From: JBHGBB01 sp041946755
GTDB taxonomy: Bacteria > UBP4 > UBA4092 > JAOAEQ01
Direction of reading: 5' to 3'
DNA length: 22,999 bases
NCBI GenBank assembly: GCA_041946755.1
Contig: JBHGBB010000038.1
Span: forward strand, 1 to 22,999
The position numbers were made by a program, and so were the translations under genes. Positions 7,647 through 15,537 of the stretch are shown one piece after another. The notes below the pieces were generated by a model. That model had not been told where the DNA came from. It did not search any database and saw only the letters and a list, made by a program, of their open reading frames with translations. The number at the start of each line of letters is the position of its first letter. Position 1 is the first letter of the stretch.

Positions 7647-9752
7647 ATGCCTCGTTTAGAACTTTTGTCCGGTTTCATTGCACTATTATCTTTAGGATAC
7701 GTTGTTTACCTCATTAAATGGATTTGGAAACAGGATCTGGGTGAAGAGAAGATGCGATCGATCGCGGATGCGATTCGAGAAGGGGCAAATGCGTTCTTAA
7801 ACCGGCAATACCGGACGATTGGAGTGCTCTCGATTATTCTCACCATCCTATTATTTGCCGCATATGCCGCTACTGGTAAAGCGTCGTTTGGAATCCAGGT
7901 AGCGACTGCGTTTTTATTCGGTGCCATCTGTTCAGCTTTCGCCGGGTTCATCGGGATGTATATCTCGGTCAGAACGAATATCCGGGTCGCTGCGGTAGCG
8001 AAAAAAGGTATGAACGCTTCTCTAGTCACTGCATTACGCGGTGGCGCGGTTTCCGGGATCACGGTAGTCGCTATGAGTCTTATCGGAATCTCTATTCTCT
8101 ACTTTATATATGATGTTGTGCTCAAATATCCTATCGACCGCATTCCGGGATTAATCGTTGGATACGGCTTCGGTGCAAGTTTTGTAGCGTTATTCGCCCA
8201 ACTCGGTGGCGGGATTTATACTAAAGCGGCTGATGTCGGCGCGGACCTGGTCGGTAAAGTTGAAGCGGGGATACCGGAAGACGATCCGCGGAACCCGGCA
8301 GTGGTCGCTGATTTGGTTGGAGATAATGTCGGAGATTGTGCCGGTCGTGGTGCGGATTTATTCGAATCCACCGCTGCTGAAAACATCGGGGCCATGATTC
8401 TCGGTGCCGCAGTATATGCTTCCTTAATGAGATCAAATCCTACCGCTGGACCGATGACCTATATCGGCTGGATTATGTTCCCATTAGTGGTTCGTGCAGT
8501 TGGACTAATCGCTTCAATCATTGGCGTATCAATCGTTAAAACCAAAGATACTGAAGACCCGATGACCGCATTAAACCGGGGTTATTTTGTTACCTGTATC
8601 CTCGCGGCAATCGGCTTCTATTTCGTTAATGACTGGCTCTTACATAACATTTGGTTCTTCTATTGCGGCCTCGTTGGAATTGCAATGAGTATCGCATTCG
8701 TTTTCATCACTCAATATTATACCGAATCCAAATGGCGGCCGGTACGGGAAATTGCTGAAGCGTCAAAAACCGGGCATGCAACCAATATTATTGCAGGTAT
8801 GGCAGTCGCGTTCGAATGCACCGCGTTCCCGATTATCACCATCGCATTAGCGTTATGGTTATCCTATTTCTTTGGGGTTAAAAGCGGGTTGGAAAACGGG
8901 GGATTGTTCGGTACCGCAGTCGCGACCATGGGTATGTTAGCTACCTGTGCTTATATCTTAGCGATGGATACTTTCGGTCCGATCGTCGACAACGCCGGTG
9001 GAATCGTCGAAATGTCGGGTGCGCCGGAAGAGATTCGGAAAAACACCGATAAACTTGATGCGGTTGGAAATACGACTAAAGCCTTAACTAAAGGATATGC
9101 AGTAGGTAGTGCAGCCTTAGCTGCGTTCTTATTATTCTCAGCCTATTTAACCGATGTTAGCGTACTGCTGCAGGAAAAAGGGCAAGCGGCGTTGATGTCG
9201 GTGGATATCGCCAAAATCGGCGTATTCATCGGCGCGATGATGGGCGCGATGTTAGTCTTCCTCTTCTCAGCGTTCGCGATTAAAGCAGTAGGTAAAACCG
9301 CAGGGTATATTATTACCGAAGTCCGGCGGCAGTTCCATGCCGATGCCGGGATTATGGCTGGCACCTCGAAACCGGATTATGCTTCTTGCGTTGATATTAC
9401 TACGAAAGGCGCATTAAAGAATATGGTGTTACCGGGAGTAATCGCAGTAGCCGCACCGATTCTTGTTGGTGTGATACTTAAAGCGGAAGCGGTAGCTGCT
9501 ATGCTGATGGTTGGCACTATCGTCGGAGTGATTATGGGATTGGTATTAAACAACGGCGGTGGCGCTTGGGATAATGCCAAGAAATATATCGAAGCCGGCA
9601 ACTTAGGTGGCAAAGGCAGCGATGCGCATAAAGCCGCAGTTACCGGAGATACCGTTGGCGATCCGTTTAAAGATACTGCCGGTCCTTCATTACACGTATT
9701 AGTTAAATTATTAAGCACGCTAACCTTAGCATTAGCGGCATTATTTGTTTAA
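7647..9752 (+). CDS. hppA: Membrane-bound proton-pumping pyrophosphatase, K+-independent type
   Basis: The 701-residue polytopic protein (about 16 hydrophobic segments) hydrolyses cytoplasmic pyrophosphate and pumps ions across the membrane. The PPi site is intact: DVGADLVGKVE at 196-206, PEDDPRNPA at 210-218, DLVGDNVGD at 222-230, and GDTVGDPFKDTAGPS near the C-terminus (667-681). The determinant GNTTKA (474-479) carries Lys at 478, where K+-dependent enzymes carry Ala. By the established rule this makes it K+-independent, and K+-independent members are H+ pumps. An AAGGAG ribosome site lies 12 nt before ATG 7647, rather far. The gene has its own candidate promoter and a very strong terminator, so it is monocistronic. 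Confidence 0.96.
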   Translation: MPRLELLSGFIALLSLGYVVYLIKWIWKQDLGEEKMRSIADAIREGANAFLNRQYRTIGVLSIILTILLFAAYAATGKASFGIQVATAFLFGAICSAFAGFIGMYISVRTNIRVAAVAKKGMNASLVTALRGGAVSGITVVAMSLIGISILYFIYDVVLKYPIDRIPGLIVGYGFGASFVALFAQLGGGIYTKAADVGADLVGKVEAGIPEDDPRNPAVVADLVGDNVGDCAGRGADLFESTAAENIGAMILGAAVYASLMRSNPTAGPMTYIGWIMFPLVVRAVGLIASIIGVSIVKTKDTEDPMTALNRGYFVTCILAAIGFYFVNDWLLHNIWFFYCGLVGIAMSIAFVFITQYYTESKWRPVREIAEASKTGHATNIIAGMAVAFECTAFPIITIALALWLSYFFGVKSGLENGGLFGTAVATMGMLATCAYILAMDTFGPIVDNAGGIVEMSGAPEEIRKNTDKLDAVGNTTKALTKGYAVGSAALAAFLLFSAYLTDVSVLLQEKGQAALMSVDIAKIGVFIGAMMGAMLVFLFSAFAIKAVGKTAGYIITEVRRQFHADAGIMAGTSKPDYASCVDITTKGALKNMVLPGVIAVAAPILVGVILKAEAVAAMLMVGTIVGVIMGLVLNNGGGAWDNAKKYIEAGNLGGKGSDAHKAAVTGDTVGDPFKDTAGPSLHVLVKLLSTLTLALAALFV

Positions 9753-9769
9753 CCTGTTCGAGTACAACT

Positions 9770-9810
9770 AAGCGGATAGTAGGGATTTTCCTACTATCCG
9801 CTTTTTTATT
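9770..9810 (+). terminator. Rho-independent terminator of hppA
   Basis: A perfect 14-bp stem, AAGCGGATAGTAGG (9770-9783) with CCTACTATCCGCTT (9790-9803), has a 6-nt loop and is followed by TTTTATTTTA. It starts 17 nt after the hppA stop. Confidence 0.95.
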
Positions 9811-9824
9811 TTACGGTGGGCTAC

Positions 9825-10382
9825 ATGAGTGATAGAAAGAATCGGGTTTGTCCGGTAGAACTTGCTGGCGGACTTGATAACCGGTTCCGCCGGTGGATAC
9901 AAAATCCTACGAAAATTCTCGCTCCTTATATTAAAGAAGGAATGATCGCTCTAGATCTCGGTTGCGGGCCCGGATTCTTTTCAATAGAACTGGCGAAACT
10001 AGTTGGTCAAACCGGGAAAGTTATCGCTGCGGATTTACAGGATGGGATGCTGCAGAAACTGCGCAATAAAATCCAAGGGACTGAACTGGAACAGCGTATC
10101 ACCTTACACCTATGCCAACCGGATAAAATCGGAGTCGTTGATACAGTAGATTTTGTTCTATTATTCTATATGGTTCATGAAATCCCTGAACCTCATCGAC
10201 TGTTCAGCGAACTCAGCGCTATCGTTAAACCAGAGGGCAGAATGCTGATTATAGAGCCGATCTTTCATGTTTCAAATAAGATGTTTAAACATACTATTCA
10301 GCTAACGCAAACCGCCGGATTTATTGCAATTGAACGACCGAAAGTATTATTTAGTAAATCCGTACTTTTACAAAAGAAATAA
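9825..10382 (+). CDS. Class I SAM-dependent methyltransferase
   Basis: A 185-residue single-domain Rossmann methyltransferase. Motif I is DLGCGPGFF (44-52), followed by the acidic end of strand 2 in VIAADLQ, a motif II-like region DFVLLFYMVHEIPE, and GRMLIIEP before the last strands. The N-terminal segment with VCPVELAGGLDNRFRRW recurs in small stand-alone methyltransferases whose substrate is unknown. ATG 9825 is preferred over the in-frame GTG at 9816 because a GGTGGG element sits just upstream of the ATG and would be inside the gene otherwise. The next gene starts 16 nt downstream, so the two are probably co-transcribed. The gene follows directly behind the hppA terminator. Confidence 0.85.
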   Translation: MSDRKNRVCPVELAGGLDNRFRRWIQNPTKILAPYIKEGMIALDLGCGPGFFSIELAKLVGQTGKVIAADLQDGMLQKLRNKIQGTELEQRITLHLCQPDKIGVVDTVDFVLLFYMVHEIPEPHRLFSELSAIVKPEGRMLIIEPIFHVSNKMFKHTIQLTQTAGFIAIERPKVLFSKSVLLQKK

Positions 10383-10398
10383 TGATAGGATGGTGTTT

Positions 10399-10863
10399 AT
10401 GTTCCGACTATTAAAATTAATCCATTTTATTGGGATGATTCTGATGTTGGGTAGCATCTTCACGTTTGTTTTAATCTCTGTAGTTACCAAAGTCTTTAGT
10501 CCGGACGAACCTGATTTCGGGAGAATCATCATTGCATTTGGGACTTATCTCTTAACCTTTCCCGGAATATGGCTTCTAGTTTTATCCGGGATATGGATGG
10601 GATATATCAAATATGGATTCAAATCCCGGTTTGTCCAAATCAAATTTATTTTAGGATTATTGATTATCTTAAATGGATATTTGTTTGTTCTACCGGCAGT
10701 AAAATTGGCTACTACGCTGGCAATGCACGGCCAGATTTCATCGGCATACCATGCCGCATATATGCAAGAATCGAGTTTCGGCGCGATCAATGTTCTGATA
10801 GCGATTATCGCTGCTATAGTCGGAATATGGCGGATCGGTGATACCAAGTCGAAAAAAGATTAA
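10399..10863 (+). CDS. Small four-helix membrane protein, DUF2269-like
   Basis: The 154-residue product has four predicted membrane helices (about residues 5-27, 41-68, 80-100 and 126-146) and a basic tail. The pattern LKLIHFIGMILMLGSIF at the start and the GxW-rich second helix resemble predicted integral membrane proteins of the DUF2269/CopD-like type, some of which bind haem; H9 in the first helix could be a ligand. This assignment is tentative. The frame is open upstream into the methyltransferase gene, but ATG 10399 has AGGATGG at about 5 nt spacing, better than ATG 10390. It is probably in one transcript with the methyltransferase and perhaps with the NamZ-like gene 63 bp further on. 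Confidence 0.7.
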   Translation: MFRLLKLIHFIGMILMLGSIFTFVLISVVTKVFSPDEPDFGRIIIAFGTYLLTFPGIWLLVLSGIWMGYIKYGFKSRFVQIKFILGLLIILNGYLFVLPAVKLATTLAMHGQISSAYHAAYMQESSFGAINVLIAIIAAIVGIWRIGDTKSKKD

Positions 10864-10926
10864 TTTTATTATTCGTCGGGGTATACTTAACTAAGAAATC
10901 TTATATCATTAATTTAGGAGAAAAAC

Positions 10927-12153
10927 ATGGTCAATAAACTCTGGTATGCTTTGTTGTTAATCTTGGTTCTCAATGTCTCATCACCAAACGCGGCGGAATA
11001 TCCGGCTAAATCCAAGGTTAAACTCGGAGTAGATGTTCTGCTCGAAAAGCATCTGGATTCGCTAAAAGGAAAACGAGTCGGATTGATTACCAATCCTAGC
11101 GGAGTTAATCGCCAACTAGTTTCAACGATCGATATCTTAGCCAGCCAAACCACCTTTAAACTGGTTGCATTGTTTGGATTAGAGCATGGGATTCGGGGAG
11201 ATTTGTTTGCCGGGCAATCGGTGACCACCTATATCGATGAACGAACCGGATTAACGGTATATAGTCTCTATGGAAAAACCAGACGGCCGACAGCAGAGAT
11301 GCTGAAAGATGTCGATGTGATAGTATATGATATCCAGGATATCGGCTCTCGCACCTATACCTTTATTTCTTCGATGATCGAATCCATGAAAGCCGCGACT
11401 ACTTTTAATAAAGAAGTTATGGTACTCGATCGACCGAACCCTTGCGGCGGGCTGCTATTCGAAGGGCCGATACTTGAAAGAAACCGGTTTAGTATGGTTG
11501 GAATCGGCGCTATCCCGGTCACCCATGGGATGACTGCCGGCGAATTCGCCCGGTACTTTAATACCGAAGAGAAAATTAATTGCAAACTGACTGTTATCCC
11601 TATGGAAGGATGGACTAGGGAAATGCTCTGGGATGATACCGGGCTGGAATGGGTACAGACATCACCGCATATCCCGCATGCAATGAATGCGATTTTATAT
11701 ACTGCTACCGGCATGTTGGGTGGAGTAGGGACTGAAATCAACGAAGGGGTAGGGTATACCCTGCCATTTGAAACCATTGCTGCCGAATGGATTACTAATC
11801 CTGAAGAGTTAGCGAATAAGTTTAATTCTTTGAATCTGCCGGGGGTATATTTCCGGCCGATAACCTACCGCCCCTATTATTTCAAGTTTAAAGATAAGGT
11901 GCTGAACGGAGTACAGTTACACGTTTATAACTGGCATACGTTCCTACCGCTCGAAACCGCTATCCAGATGCTGGCGAATTTGAATACCATGTATCCGGAT
12001 AAACTGAAGTTTGGGAAAAGCCTGGAAACTTATTGGGGCAACAAACTCCGGGGGCAACTCGAACAGAAGATGACCGCGGAACAGATTACTGCTACCTGGA
12101 AACCAGGTCTCGATGATTTCGCTAAAAAGCGGGCGAAATATCTGATGTATTAA
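10927..12153 (+). CDS. namZ: Secreted exo-beta-N-acetylmuramidase, NamZ-like (GH171, DUF1343)
   Basis: The 408-residue protein has a signal peptide (core about residues 5-17, cleavage near NAA at 21-23) and then a full-length DUF1343 domain. Family landmarks are GVDVLLE (34-40), VGLITNPSGV (51-60), LFGLEHGIRGD (82-92) with the conserved Glu at 86 in the position proposed as catalytic, YDIQDIGSRTYT (134-145), LDRPNPCGG, and EGVGYTLPFE. Characterised NamZ releases N-acetylmuramic acid from the non-reducing ends of peptidoglycan fragments. A cell-wall recycling role is therefore likely. AGGAG at 6 nt before ATG 10927 supports the start. The ROK kinase at 18168-19157 could act on freed sugars, but that link is speculation. 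Confidence 0.92.
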   Translation: MVNKLWYALLLILVLNVSSPNAAEYPAKSKVKLGVDVLLEKHLDSLKGKRVGLITNPSGVNRQLVSTIDILASQTTFKLVALFGLEHGIRGDLFAGQSVTTYIDERTGLTVYSLYGKTRRPTAEMLKDVDVIVYDIQDIGSRTYTFISSMIESMKAATTFNKEVMVLDRPNPCGGLLFEGPILERNRFSMVGIGAIPVTHGMTAGEFARYFNTEEKINCKLTVIPMEGWTREMLWDDTGLEWVQTSPHIPHAMNAILYTATGMLGGVGTEINEGVGYTLPFETIAAEWITNPEELANKFNSLNLPGVYFRPITYRPYYFKFKDKVLNGVQLHVYNWHTFLPLETAIQMLANLNTMYPDKLKFGKSLETYWGNKLRGQLEQKMTAEQITATWKPGLDDFAKKRAKYLMY

Positions 12154-12336
12154 ACTAAGAAGAAATCCTTCTTTCTTTAGAGCTACTAATGTCTATTATT
12201 ACCAAATTCAGCTCATTAAGCTAACGGAATAGCTATTCTCATCTATTTTATTGCTAATTCAACTGATTTATCTATTGTTAACTTGTGTTTCTTACTGGAT
12301 TTTAATCTTTCGCCATAACTATATCGATACGGGAAG

Positions 12337-12368
12337 GTACCAGAGCGGGTCTGACCCGCTCTGGTTAC
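12337..12368. repeat. REP-like GC-rich palindrome
   Basis: ACCAGAGCGGGT (12339-12350) and ACCCGCTCTGGT (12354-12365) form a perfect 12-bp stem with a 3-nt loop. It is far more GC-rich than its surroundings. No T run follows, so it is more like a repetitive extragenic palindrome than a terminator. Confidence 0.75.
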
Positions 12369-12373
12369 CCTCT

Positions 12374-12420
12374 GGGATTTCTCTGCGCTCTTAGCGCCTC
12401 CTCAGCGGTCTTTGCGGTTA
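12374..12420 (-). repeat. CGCAGAG-family repeat arm upstream of URO-D-like gene
   Basis: On the minus strand this reads AACCGCAAAGACCGCTGAG, then GGCGCTAAGAGCGCAGAGAA, the same wording as the arms between hemW and the signal peptidase genes. Here only one arm is present, ending about 50 nt before the URO-D-like start codon. Confidence 0.7.
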
Positions 12421-12469
12421 AAGTTTATTGCCTGTTTCTATCAATTTCCAGTATGATTTATATAGAGTT

Positions 12470-13597
12470 ATGAAATCATTAACTTCTCGACAACGATTAT
12501 TGAATACTTTTTCCGGCCTCCCGGTAGACCGAATCCCGATATCGTTATATGAATTCGATGGATTCTATGAATCTTGGATACATCTAGAACCGGAATATCA
12601 GCAGATACTCGATTATGCTATCGGTAAAACAGATAAACTATTTGTCTGGGGACCGAAATCCGATATCCTGAATATTTTCTTTGGAGGTATCGACCCGGAA
12701 AACATCACGAGTTCTACTTGGATAGAAGGAACTTCGAGCTATATTAAAACCATACTTCAAACCCCGCAGGGTGAGTTAACTACCCAATCCCGGCAGGATG
12801 AAGGGGTTCATACCCAATGGACAATCGAGCATTATTGTAAAACCAATGAAGATATCGATAGAATCTTATCGATACCATATCTTCCCTATAAACCATCAGT
12901 CGAATCGTTCTTCGAACTGGATAAAAAGCTTGGAGATACCGGGATTATTTTGGGGGATTTACCTGACCCCTTATGCATGACCGTTGACCTGTTTGGCTTC
13001 TCAGAGTTCCTGATGATATATATCGATACCCCGGAACTGATTTTCAGATTACTGGATTTCTTCTACGAACGGATCATGAAATATCTTGAACATCTCCTCG
13101 AATCCAGCGCGATAACTCTCTATCGTATCTGCGGCCCGGAATATGCTACTCCCCCCTATTTATCTCCGGCTGATTTCGATAAACTGGTTACCCCATATGT
13201 CACTGAAATGATTAAATTATTGCATCGATATGGCGCAAAAGCCCGAGTCCATTCCCATGGGAAAATCAAACAGGTTCTCCCGGCATTAGCCAAGATGGAA
13301 CTGGATGCCATCGATCCTTTAGAACCCCCACCTGACGGCGATGCGGAATTAGCTGAAGTCCGGGATGCGCTGGGCAATAAAGTAGTGTTAATCGGGAATA
13401 TCGAAGAGCGATTGTTTGAGATTGGTACCAAAGCTGATATCGAAACTGCGGTTAAAATAGCGATTGAAGAAGGAGCGAAAAACGGACCGTTTATCCTCTG
13501 CCCGACCGCGATGCCGTTAACTACTCCGCTAGACCCGGGAATTCAGAAAAGGATTATCCATTATATCGACTGCGGTATAAAATACGGGAAAAAATAA
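12470..13597 (+). CDS. Uroporphyrinogen decarboxylase family protein, probably not HemE
   Basis: The 375-residue protein has the URO-D TIM-barrel layout: the opening SRQRLLNTFSGLPVDRIPI (6-24), LGDLPDPL (161-168), the metal-site-like RVHSHGKI (259-266), AIDPLEPPPDGD (280-291), VLIGNIE (306-312) and ILCPTAMPL (342-350). Members with this pattern are usually cobamide-dependent methyltransferases related to MtaA/CmuA or uncharacterised, not haem-pathway decarboxylases. In MtaA-type enzymes zinc is held by His-x-Cys and a distal Cys; here the pair is H261-S-H263 with C344, so one ligand may be changed to His. ATG 12470 matches the usual family start; the frame extends upstream to a TTG at 12428 but that part is not family-like. 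A GAG-containing site is weak. The stop codon overlaps a repeat. Confidence 0.82.
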   Translation: MKSLTSRQRLLNTFSGLPVDRIPISLYEFDGFYESWIHLEPEYQQILDYAIGKTDKLFVWGPKSDILNIFFGGIDPENITSSTWIEGTSSYIKTILQTPQGELTTQSRQDEGVHTQWTIEHYCKTNEDIDRILSIPYLPYKPSVESFFELDKKLGDTGIILGDLPDPLCMTVDLFGFSEFLMIYIDTPELIFRLLDFFYERIMKYLEHLLESSAITLYRICGPEYATPPYLSPADFDKLVTPYVTEMIKLLHRYGAKARVHSHGKIKQVLPALAKMELDAIDPLEPPPDGDAELAEVRDALGNKVVLIGNIEERLFEIGTKADIETAVKIAIEEGAKNGPFILCPTAMPLTTPLDPGIQKRIIHYIDCGIKYGKK

Positions 13598-13656
13598 ACC
13601 ACAGAGGCTCAGAGACACAGAGTATACACAGAGAAAATCCGTGTTCATCCGTGGCT
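13596..13656 (+). repeat. CACAGAG repeat filling the spacer between convergent genes
   Basis: Starting inside the TAA stop of the URO-D-like gene, the sequence reads AACCACAGAG, CTCAGAG, CACAGAG and CACAGAG with short spacers. It then continues as TCCGTGTTCATCCGTGG. It fills the 57-bp spacer to the hemW stop codon, which itself lies in the last bases of the repeat. Confidence 0.8.
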
Positions 13657-14773
13657 AGAATAAATTAGAAAAGACTTCGTTGGAAAGTAAGATACCCTTA
13701 TCGGTAAGTCTGATAAATTGAGTATCCTGTTCTAATAAACCTGAATCGAATAGGGGTAGCAACTCGGTTTTAAATATTTCTATAAACTCCTGCTGAAACT
13801 TCTGATGGAACTTATTTAACTCCAATCCTTGCATAGTTCTTAATGAGAGCATGGCATATTCCGCCATTTTTCGTTTCCCTTCCAATCGCTCGGAACCCAT
13901 GCGAGGTGATTGGCCAGATTGAATCTTTTGAATATACTCTTCCGGAGAATCAAGGTTCCAGAACCGTTCGCCATCCCAATAAGAATGCGCGCCAGCCCCG
14001 AACCCCAGATAATCGGTATCATTCCAATAATTCAGGTTATGCCGGCATTCCCGGCCGGGGCGCGCGAAATTCGAAATTTCATAATGGATATACCCCGCCT
14101 GTTTAAACTGCTGAATCGCATATTGATACATTTCCAATTCGATTTCTTCTTCTAATGGAACAACTTTTCTTAACTGGATTTCCTGATATAACCTGGTTTC
14201 CGGTTCGATGGTTAAGCCATAAGAAGAAATATGCTCCGGTCGCCATGCGATAATTTGTTTAACCGTTTCTTTCCAACTCTCGATTGTTTGACTAGGATAT
14301 CCAAAAATCAAATCGAGGCTAAGATTATCGAATCCGGCTTCTCGCGCGGCCTGAAATCCCGCGATATTATCCGATACCCGATGTACCCGACCCATAGATT
14401 TAAGTACCGTTTCATCAAACGACTGAATACCCAGACTGATTCGATTTATCCCAGCCTGTTTATACTGTTTCAATTTATCCAAATCGATGGTTCCGGGATT
14501 AGCTTCCAGGGTAATCTCAATTTTATCTGGTTTATCTGTTAATACTGAAATAAGTTTACAAATATATTCTGGATGAACTAACGATGGAGTACCGCCACCG
14601 AAATAAATGGTAGAGATCCGATTTGAGATTTGAGATTTGAGATTTGAGATTTCTTTTAAAACGGATGCGATGTAATCGTCGACTAGATGCTGTTTATTCG
14701 GGTAGGAATTGAAATCGCAATAGCTGCATTTTTTTAAACAAAATGGAATATGAATGTAAACACCTAACTGCAT
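13655..14773 (-). CDS. hemW: HemW, radical SAM haem chaperone
   Basis: The 372-residue product starts GVYIHIPFC and has the radical-SAM cluster C12-x3-C16-x2-C19 followed by DF, then IYFGGGTPSL, EANPG, RISLGIQSFDE, GYPSQTIESWKETV and the HemW C-terminal winged-helix region. HemW-type proteins bind haem and deliver it to respiratory enzymes; older annotations call them oxygen-independent coproporphyrinogen oxidase, but the extra cysteine pattern of HemN is absent. ATG 14773 gives the family start; a longer TTG start at 14794 would lie in the repeat. No ribosome site is visible. Just before IYFGGGTPS an (AAATCTC)n tract codes ISNLKSQISNRIS, which takes the place of the variable loop. The gene ends a minus-strand block with two signal peptidases and lepA. 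Confidence 0.93.
   Translation of the reverse strand: MQLGVYIHIPFCLKKCSYCDFNSYPNKQHLVDDYIASVLKEISNLKSQISNRISTIYFGGGTPSLVHPEYICKLISVLTDKPDKIEITLEANPGTIDLDKLKQYKQAGINRISLGIQSFDETVLKSMGRVHRVSDNIAGFQAAREAGFDNLSLDLIFGYPSQTIESWKETVKQIIAWRPEHISSYGLTIEPETRLYQEIQLRKVVPLEEEIELEMYQYAIQQFKQAGYIHYEISNFARPGRECRHNLNYWNDTDYLGFGAGAHSYWDGERFWNLDSPEEYIQKIQSGQSPRMGSERLEGKRKMAEYAMLSLRTMQGLELNKFHQKFQQEFIEIFKTELLPLFDSGLLEQDTQFIRLTDKGILLSNEVFSNLF
14620..14652 (-). repeat. (AAATCTC) heptamer tract inside hemW
   Basis: More than four perfect copies of AAATCTC (minus strand) lie in frame in hemW. Because 3 x 7 nt equals 7 codons, the tract codes a 7-residue period (ISNLKSQ, ISN). Confidence 0.9.
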
Positions 14774-14786
14774 GATATAAAAAGCG

Positions 14787-14872
14787 AACCGCAAGGAACG
14801 CTAAGGAGACGCTAAAATCGCAGAGAAAAACATCTTTGCGAACTCTGCGCCTACTCTGCGTTCTCTGCGGTT
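14787..14872. repeat. Imperfect palindrome of CGCAGAG units between hemW and first signal peptidase
   Basis: The left arm begins AACCGCAAGGAACGC and the right arm, read on the minus strand, begins AACCGCAGAGAACGC. Each arm is about 40 nt and they pair imperfectly around a short centre. The element starts 8 nt after the signal peptidase stop and ends 13 nt before the hemW ATG, so it is nearly the whole spacer. Confidence 0.85.
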
Positions 14873-14877
14873 AGCTT

Positions 14878-15435
14878 CTATTTTATTTTCTTGGCGCGCC
14901 AGAGTTGCCAATACGGTAACGCGCTGCCAGTCCGGTCTTTACTCGACCAGTAGATAACAAACGCTTTCCCTTTAATCATCGATTTCGGTAAGAATCCCCA
15001 GAACCGGCTATCCCGGCTATTATTCCGGTTATCGCCTAACATCAGATAAGAATCTGCAGGTACTACTACCGGTCCATAATTGTTGACCGGCGATTCTTTG
15101 ATATAGGGTTCATCTAATACTTTCCCATTAATCAATACTTTCCCATCGGAGATAGCCACCGTATCTCCGGATAATCCAATCAACCGTTTAATAAAATCCT
15201 GGTTTGGATTCTCCGGATATTTGAATACCACGATATCGCCGCGCTGTGGTGAACTGAATAAATAAACAAACCGGTTAACGAAAATCATATCGCCGACCTG
15301 GAGAGTGTTTTCCATCGACCCGGAAGGGATTTTGAATGGTTTGATGACAAAAGCCTGAACCATCATCGCGATAACGAACGCGATAACGATAACTTCAATC
15401 CATTCTCTAATGAGGGATTTATATCTAGCAGGCAT
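14878..15435 (-). CDS. lepB: Type I signal peptidase, copy 1
   Basis: A 185-residue membrane serine protease that cleaves signal peptides of exported proteins. One membrane helix (about residues 12-31) precedes box B IPSGSMENTL with catalytic Ser40. Box D has the general base Lys83 (FIKRLIGLSGDTV) and box E is GDNRNNSRDSRFWG. All catalytic parts are present, and the length fits the short single-anchor type. ATG 15435 is chosen; the TTG at 15453 lies in repeat sequence. No ribosome site precedes the ATG, because a repeat ends only 10 nt upstream. The second copy lies directly upstream in the same direction; the two are closely alike throughout boxes B-E and probably arose by tandem duplication. 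Confidence 0.94.
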   Translation of the reverse strand: MPARYKSLIREWIEVIVIAFVIAMMVQAFVIKPFKIPSGSMENTLQVGDMIFVNRFVYLFSSPQRGDIVVFKYPENPNQDFIKRLIGLSGDTVAISDGKVLINGKVLDEPYIKESPVNNYGPVVVPADSYLMLGDNRNNSRDSRFWGFLPKSMIKGKAFVIYWSSKDRTGSALPYWQLWRAKKIK

Positions 15436-15445
15436 TATAAAATCT

Positions 15446-15532
15446 AACCACAAAGACCGCTAAGAAAACGCAATGAACGCAGAGAAAAGTATTTTTTGCG
15501 AACGCTGCGCCTACTTTGCGTCCTCTGCGGTT
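15446..15532. repeat. Imperfect palindrome of CGCAGAG units between the two signal peptidases
   Basis: It has the same design as the element at 14787-14872. The left arm begins AACCACAAAGACCGC; the right arm on the minus strand begins AACCGCAGAGGACGC. The 46-nt right arm differs from that of the other element at only four positions by my alignment. It starts within 8 nt of the stop of copy 2 and ends 10 nt before the start of copy 1. Confidence 0.85.
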
Positions 15533-15537
15533 AGCTT

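Larger units (their letters stand above)
12154..12469. other. Intergenic region with palindrome and repeat
   Basis: This 316-bp spacer between the NamZ-like and URO-D-like genes holds a weak AT-rich hairpin with T-rich tail right after the stop (AAGAAG 12157-12162 with CTTCTT 12168-12173), a 12-bp palindrome (12339-12365) and a CGCAGAG-type repeat arm (12374-12420). No extra gene is supported; a TTG at 12428 in the URO-D frame lies just beyond the repeat. Confidence 0.7.

Noticed and set aside
7706..9718. Several minus-strand open frames opposite hppA
   Set aside because: They are antisense to conserved pyrophosphatase motifs and read as low-complexity Ala/Pro/Ile sequence, as expected from codon bias on the other strand.
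10859..10887. Promoter for the NamZ-like gene using TATACT at 10882-10887
   Set aside because: No acceptable -35 box or extended -10 is present at the right distance, so I did not call it.
14774..14794. TTG start extending hemW (and similar TTG/GTG extensions at 15453, 16089 and 12428)
   Set aside because: These codons lie in or beside repeats and add residues outside the conserved family starts; internal ATG codons fit better.
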